In this document: positions 60,741 to 64,000 of the stretch, piece after piece
Layout: each line of letters starts with the position of its first letter
Numbering within the stretch: the stretch's first letter is position 1
Origin: an uncultured Bacillota bacterium
Lineage (GTDB): Bacteria; Bacillota_I; Bacilli_A; RFN20; CAG-288
Direction: 5' to 3'
Length of the DNA stretch: 64,000 nt
NCBI GenBank assembly: GCA_949290645.1
Contig: CASESG010000003.1
Location: 62,001 to 126,000, forward strand
Position numbers and translations under genes: made by a program
The notes under the pieces: generated by a model
Databases searched by the model: none
What the model was told of the DNA's origin: nothing
Seen by the model: only the letters and a program-made list of their open reading frames with translations

Positions 60741-62873
60741 ATGCCAATCGACAAATGCCGACAGATCAGTGTTGAACTGAAATTGCCCGAAAAAGGTGTC
60801 GAGGCCGCGATCGGCCTCTTGAGGGAAGGATATACCGTTCCCTTCATCGCCCGCTATCGCAAGGAGAAGACAGGTTCTCTCACCGACGAGAACCTCCGCG
60901 ACCTGGAAGAGCGGCTGAACTATCTCGACAACCTCGAGGAGAGGAAGAAAACGGTCTTCAAGAGCCTGGACGAGCAGAAGATCGAGGACGAAGACCTGAG
61001 AGGAAGGATCGACGAAGCCTTGACCCTCAACGAGGTAGAAGACCTCTATCGCCCCTACAAGCCCAAGAAGATCACAAGAGGGGTCAAGGCGAGAAAGGCC
61101 GGACTTTTGAGCCTCGCCCTCTATCTCGAGAAGGACAAGACCGGAAACCTGGAGGAAGAGGCGAAGAAATATCTCACGGAAGGATACGAAACGGTCGAAA
61201 AGGCAATCCAGGGAGCGATGGACATCCTGGCCGAGGACATCTCCGACAATCCCAACTACCGAGTCTTCATCAAGGACCTGGCCAACAAGCGCGGCTATGT
61301 CGACTGCACAAAGACAAAGGAATGCGACAGCGACGTCTTCGACCACTACGACAACTACCATCGTCCGCTCTCGGCCTTGCGGGGATACAACATCCTCGCC
61401 ATCAACCGCGGCGTCAAGAGAAAGTGCCTTACAAGAAAACTCGTCCTACCCGAGGAGAACATCATCGAGCACATCCTCACCTTCTCCTTCCCCACCCATT
61501 CCCCCTATTCGGAGATCCACCGGGAAATCGCCACGGACAGCTACAAGCGCCTGATCTTCCCCTCGATCGAGAACGAGATCTTCTCCACCCTCTTCGACAG
61601 GGCTAGCGAGGAGGCCATTTTGACCTTCAAGTCCGCCCTCCGGGCGACCCTCCTTGTTCCTCCTCTCAAGGGAAGGAGGGTGATGGGCTTTGACCCTGGC
61701 TTTGCCCACGGCTGCAAGCTGGCGATGGTCGACGAGAACGGAGTCGTCCTGGACACGGCCGTCCTCAACAACCCGTTCCAGAACGAGAGATTGCGCACAC
61801 TCGCCCTCTCCCAGCTGGAGAAGTATGTCACAAAGGACAAGATCGACACCATCGCCCTCGGAAACGGACACGCCTCAAGAGAGAGCGAAGAGCTTCTTAA
61901 GGAGCTCAAGAAGAGAGAGAGCTGCTCCAAGCTCGATGTCGTCATCGTCTCCGAAAGCGGCGCCTCGATCTACTCGGCGACCAAACTCGCCCAGGAGGAA
62001 TTCCCTCAGTACGAGCCCAACATCCGCTCCGCCATCTCCATCGCCCGACGCCTTCAAGACCCCTTGGCGGAACTGGTCAAGATCCCGCCGATGTCGATCG
62101 GCGTCGGCCAATATCAGTACGACATCGACGAGAAGAAGCTCTCAGAGAACCTCGCCAACGTCGTGGAAGATGTCGTCAACTACGTCGGAGTCGATGTCAA
62201 TTCGGCTTCCGCTTCCTTGCTGTCCTACGTCTCGGGAATCAACAGCAAAATCGCACAATCCATCGTCTCCTACAAGGAGAAGAATGGCTTGATCCATTCG
62301 AGAGAGGAACTCCGCCAGGTCCCCTATCTCGGACCCAAGGCCTTTGCCAACTGCGCCGGCTTTCTGAGAATCCCGGAGAGTGCGGAACCTCTCGACAACA
62401 CCGCCGTCCATCCGGAATCCTATCCGATCGCGAGGAAGATCCTCGCCCTTCACACCAAGGAAGAGCTCATGGCAATTACGGAGAGCGAGAAGGAGAAGCT
62501 CGTTAAGGGACTTGGAATCGGAAAGGAGACATTCGACGACATCCTGAAGGAACTTGTCTCTCCAAATAGAGATCCCAGAAAGGAAGCGAAGACCGCAAAG
62601 CTTCGAGAGGACGTCAAGGACATCGACGACCTCAAGGCAGGGATGGTCCTGGAAGGGACGATTCGGAACGTGACGGGATTCGGCTTCTTCGTCGATCTCG
62701 GAATCGAGACAAACGGCCTTGTCCATATCTCGGAGATCACGTCGGCGACAAGACATGTCGAGAATCCGGAGCTCTACGGAAAGCCGGGCGACATCGTCAG
62801 GGTCAAGGTCCTTAATGTCGACAGGCAGAGGAAGAGAATCTCCCTTTCGATGAAAGGGGTCAAGCAGAACTAA
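60741..62873 (+). CDS. tex: Tex-family RNA-binding protein with S1 domain
   Basis: 710 residues, full length for Tex. The N-terminal helical region contains PFIARYRKEKTG and EDLYRPYKPKK; a YqgF-like RNase H fold includes MGFDPGFAHGCKLA; paired helix-hairpin-helix elements surround VVNYVGVDVNSAS and VPYLGPKAFANCAGFLRI; the C-terminal S1 domain reads GTIRNVTGFGFFVDLG ... GLVHISEI. Tex binds nucleic acids and influences transcription and ribosome-related processes. AAAGGAG precedes the ATG. Divergent from pepC. Confidence 0.93.
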   Translation: MPIDKCRQISVELKLPEKGVEAAIGLLREGYTVPFIARYRKEKTGSLTDENLRDLEERLNYLDNLEERKKTVFKSLDEQKIEDEDLRGRIDEALTLNEVEDLYRPYKPKKITRGVKARKAGLLSLALYLEKDKTGNLEEEAKKYLTEGYETVEKAIQGAMDILAEDISDNPNYRVFIKDLANKRGYVDCTKTKECDSDVFDHYDNYHRPLSALRGYNILAINRGVKRKCLTRKLVLPEENIIEHILTFSFPTHSPYSEIHREIATDSYKRLIFPSIENEIFSTLFDRASEEAILTFKSALRATLLVPPLKGRRVMGFDPGFAHGCKLAMVDENGVVLDTAVLNNPFQNERLRTLALSQLEKYVTKDKIDTIALGNGHASRESEELLKELKKRESCSKLDVVIVSESGASIYSATKLAQEEFPQYEPNIRSAISIARRLQDPLAELVKIPPMSIGVGQYQYDIDEKKLSENLANVVEDVVNYVGVDVNSASASLLSYVSGINSKIAQSIVSYKEKNGLIHSREELRQVPYLGPKAFANCAGFLRIPESAEPLDNTAVHPESYPIARKILALHTKEELMAITESEKEKLVKGLGIGKETFDDILKELVSPNRDPRKEAKTAKLREDVKDIDDLKAGMVLEGTIRNVTGFGFFVDLGIETNGLVHISEITSATRHVENPELYGKPGDIVRVKVLNVDRQRKRISLSMKGVKQN

Positions 62874-62915
62874 TCGTTATGTTACAATAGTAAAGTTATT
62901 TGGAGGTCTTTGACT

Positions 62916-63266
62916 ATGGAATATCTCTTGCTCGGCTCGGGAAAGAACGGACTCAAGGGAGTCTCGCCCTATGTCCTGAACCAGATTGCGATCGATGCCA
63001 TCCTCTCCCTGCTCGACGGAGGGCTGAAAGGCCAGTTCGAACTCGACAAGACGAGGAAGGGCTACAAGGTGGCTTCGCATGTCGACAAGCGCAACAAAGC
63101 GACGATCGACATCGAGATTTCGGTGATGGACGGCTTGGATGCCTCATCGATCTCCGCTCGCGTCCAGAAGGAATGCTATGAGGCCCTGCTCGATTTCCTC
63201 GAGGTGAAGCCGGCGAAGGTCAACGTCAAGGTCTCCCACATCCGCAAGACGGCCAAGAAAGGATGA
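62916..63266 (+). CDS. yqhY: Asp23/Gls24 family protein YqhY
   Basis: 116 residues from ATG 62916 (GGAGG 9 bases upstream; extended -10 TGTTACAAT at 62880-62888). The sequence follows the Asp23 fold: GVSPYVLNQIAIDAI, then VDKRNKATIDIEISV, and a helix with ARVQKECYEALLDFLEV followed by VNVKVSHI. YqhY-type members sit directly before nusB in Bacillota and are linked to fatty-acid synthesis control. Here one small membrane protein gene intervenes, overlapping by 4 bases. Confidence 0.85.
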   Translation: MEYLLLGSGKNGLKGVSPYVLNQIAIDAILSLLDGGLKGQFELDKTRKGYKVASHVDKRNKATIDIEISVMDGLDASSISARVQKECYEALLDFLEVKPAKVNVKVSHIRKTAKKG

Positions 63267-63769
63267 AACTCCCGACTTTGAAGGGCGAGAAGCTTCTCAC
63301 CTATCTCCTCTCCCTTCCGATCTTCATCGCCATCCTCTCCCTCATCGGCCAGGTCTTTCTCCAGAGCACCTTCGTCCTGGACGAGACGATGACCTATTCG
63401 ACGCCTCAGACTTCCTTCCTCCTCTTCGCCTTGGCGGACATCCCGCTTTATGCGATGCTGGAAAGCTATGACGTCTCCTTAATCCAGAGCGTCGTCGCCG
63501 TCGTCAACATCCTTCTTGCCCTGTCCTTCATCTTCCTCTCCTCGGCGGCCATCAAGGGAAGGGCGCTCTTCTATCATCTTTCCACCTTGATCTATGCTCT
63601 GGACAGTGTCGCGACTGTCGTCTTCCTCAGCCTTGCGGGTGCCCATGTCTTCCTTCTCGACTTGTGGATCGTCGACTTTGTCCTTCTCTCCCTCTTGCAC
63701 CTCCTCTTCCTGGGCCTTTTGGTCTATGGATCTCTGCTTCTCTATCAGAAAGGAAAAAAAGATGCCTGA
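63263..63769 (+). CDS. Small four-helix membrane protein between yqhY and nusB
   Basis: 168 residues with hydrophobic segments near 11-33, 45-65, 70-100 and 115-160. No family recognised. Starts inside the yqhY stop (ATGA) and overlaps the nusB start by 8 bases, so it is part of that operon. Confidence 0.65.
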   Translation: MKLPTLKGEKLLTYLLSLPIFIAILSLIGQVFLQSTFVLDETMTYSTPQTSFLLFALADIPLYAMLESYDVSLIQSVVAVVNILLALSFIFLSSAAIKGRALFYHLSTLIYALDSVATVVFLSLAGAHVFLLDLWIVDFVLLSLLHLLFLGLLVYGSLLLYQKGKKDA

Positions 63770-64000
63770 ATACAATCGTACGGACGAGCGCACCAAGACC
63801 ATGTCCGCTCTCTACCAAGTCTTCCTCTTCCTGGAAAACCACGAGGATTTCGATGCGACCGAGGTTATCAAGGGACAGTATGGAGTGGACGACTTCGAAG
63901 AGGTCCCCGTCTTTTCCCGTTGCGTCTATGCCTTGGCCTTGGAACACTATGACGAGATCGTGAAGTCGATCGAGGAACACCTCGTCAACTGGACCTTCTC
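63762..64000 (+). CDS. nusB: Transcription antitermination factor NusB (3' end outside window)
   Basis: Open from ATG 63762 to the window edge (79 codons). After a short N-terminal stretch, TMSALYQVFLF and the helical pattern of FSRCVYALALEHYDEIVKSIEEHL match the NusB fold. NusB with NusE forms the rRNA antitermination complex. Placement after yqhY supports the call. The C-terminal half is not seen. Confidence 0.8.
   Translation, partial: MPEYNRTDERTKTMSALYQVFLFLENHEDFDATEVIKGQYGVDDFEEVPVFSRCVYALALEHYDEIVKSIEEHLVNWTF

Overview
The window (about 57-58% GC, compact, mostly leftward transcription in the first 25 kb) looks like a chromosomal contig from a low-biosynthesis member of the Bacillota, most likely a Bacilli/Erysipelotrichia-type gut or rumen organism. 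This rests on tRNA genes with encoded CCA, AAGGAGG ribosome binding sites, the yqhY (Asp23)-nusB pair, a ThiT thiamine importer, DegV, NrnA, YbaK/EbsC-type deacylase, heterodimeric ABC exporters and PepC-type peptidases. The placement is inference; no 16S rRNA gene is present.

1-10 kb: a BMP-family nucleoside lipoprotein gene controlled by a purine riboswitch whose fold and terminator/antiterminator switch can be read directly; class II fructose-bisphosphate aldolase; a leftward operon fmt - ybaK - aldo/keto reductase - GH13 glucosidase; a CmpB-like membrane protein; a decayed RelBE-like module; mtaB; tRNA-Ala. 10-25 kb: tRNA-Asp and tRNA-Gly, hpt, then a tightly coupled leftward operon rimO - ABC - ABC - cysS - small protein in which every junction is a 4-base overlap, then a second heterodimeric ABC exporter and a 1002-residue surface lipoprotein with repeated modules. 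24.9-26.8 kb: tRNA genes for Pro, Arg, Cys, Gly and Ser around a MIF-like tautomerase and a GtrA-like membrane protein.

26.8-36 kb is the accessory part. Just after tRNA-Ser(CGA) lies a three-gene restriction-modification-like operon: a small protein with an intact SAM-binding motif but no catalytic motif, a larger methylase with a catalytic NPPY but a degenerate SAM motif, and a 993-residue protein joining a GIY-YIG-like domain to an SF2 helicase. The methylase holds a run of eight G at the edge of an AT-rich segment that looks like an exchanged target-recognition cassette. A DUF2971-like gene with a broken N-terminus and a mosaic repeat lipoprotein follow. This is the best candidate here for an under-described system.

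36-51 kb: zinc-ribbon protein, DegV, a TPP riboswitch with an enlarged ThiT, MgtC-like protein, cytoplasmic GH13 enzyme and MalQ (maltodextrin use together with the 2.3-kb GH13 gene), a HIT-GNAT fusion, NrnA, and a phnDCEE-type importer whose binding protein carries EF-hand-like loops. 51-53 kb: a dead IS66-family element. 53-64 kb: tRNA-His, rpsD with a long leader, an Ntn-hydrolase-like protein, leuS, two tandem PepC peptidases, tex, yqhY, a membrane protein and the start of nusB.
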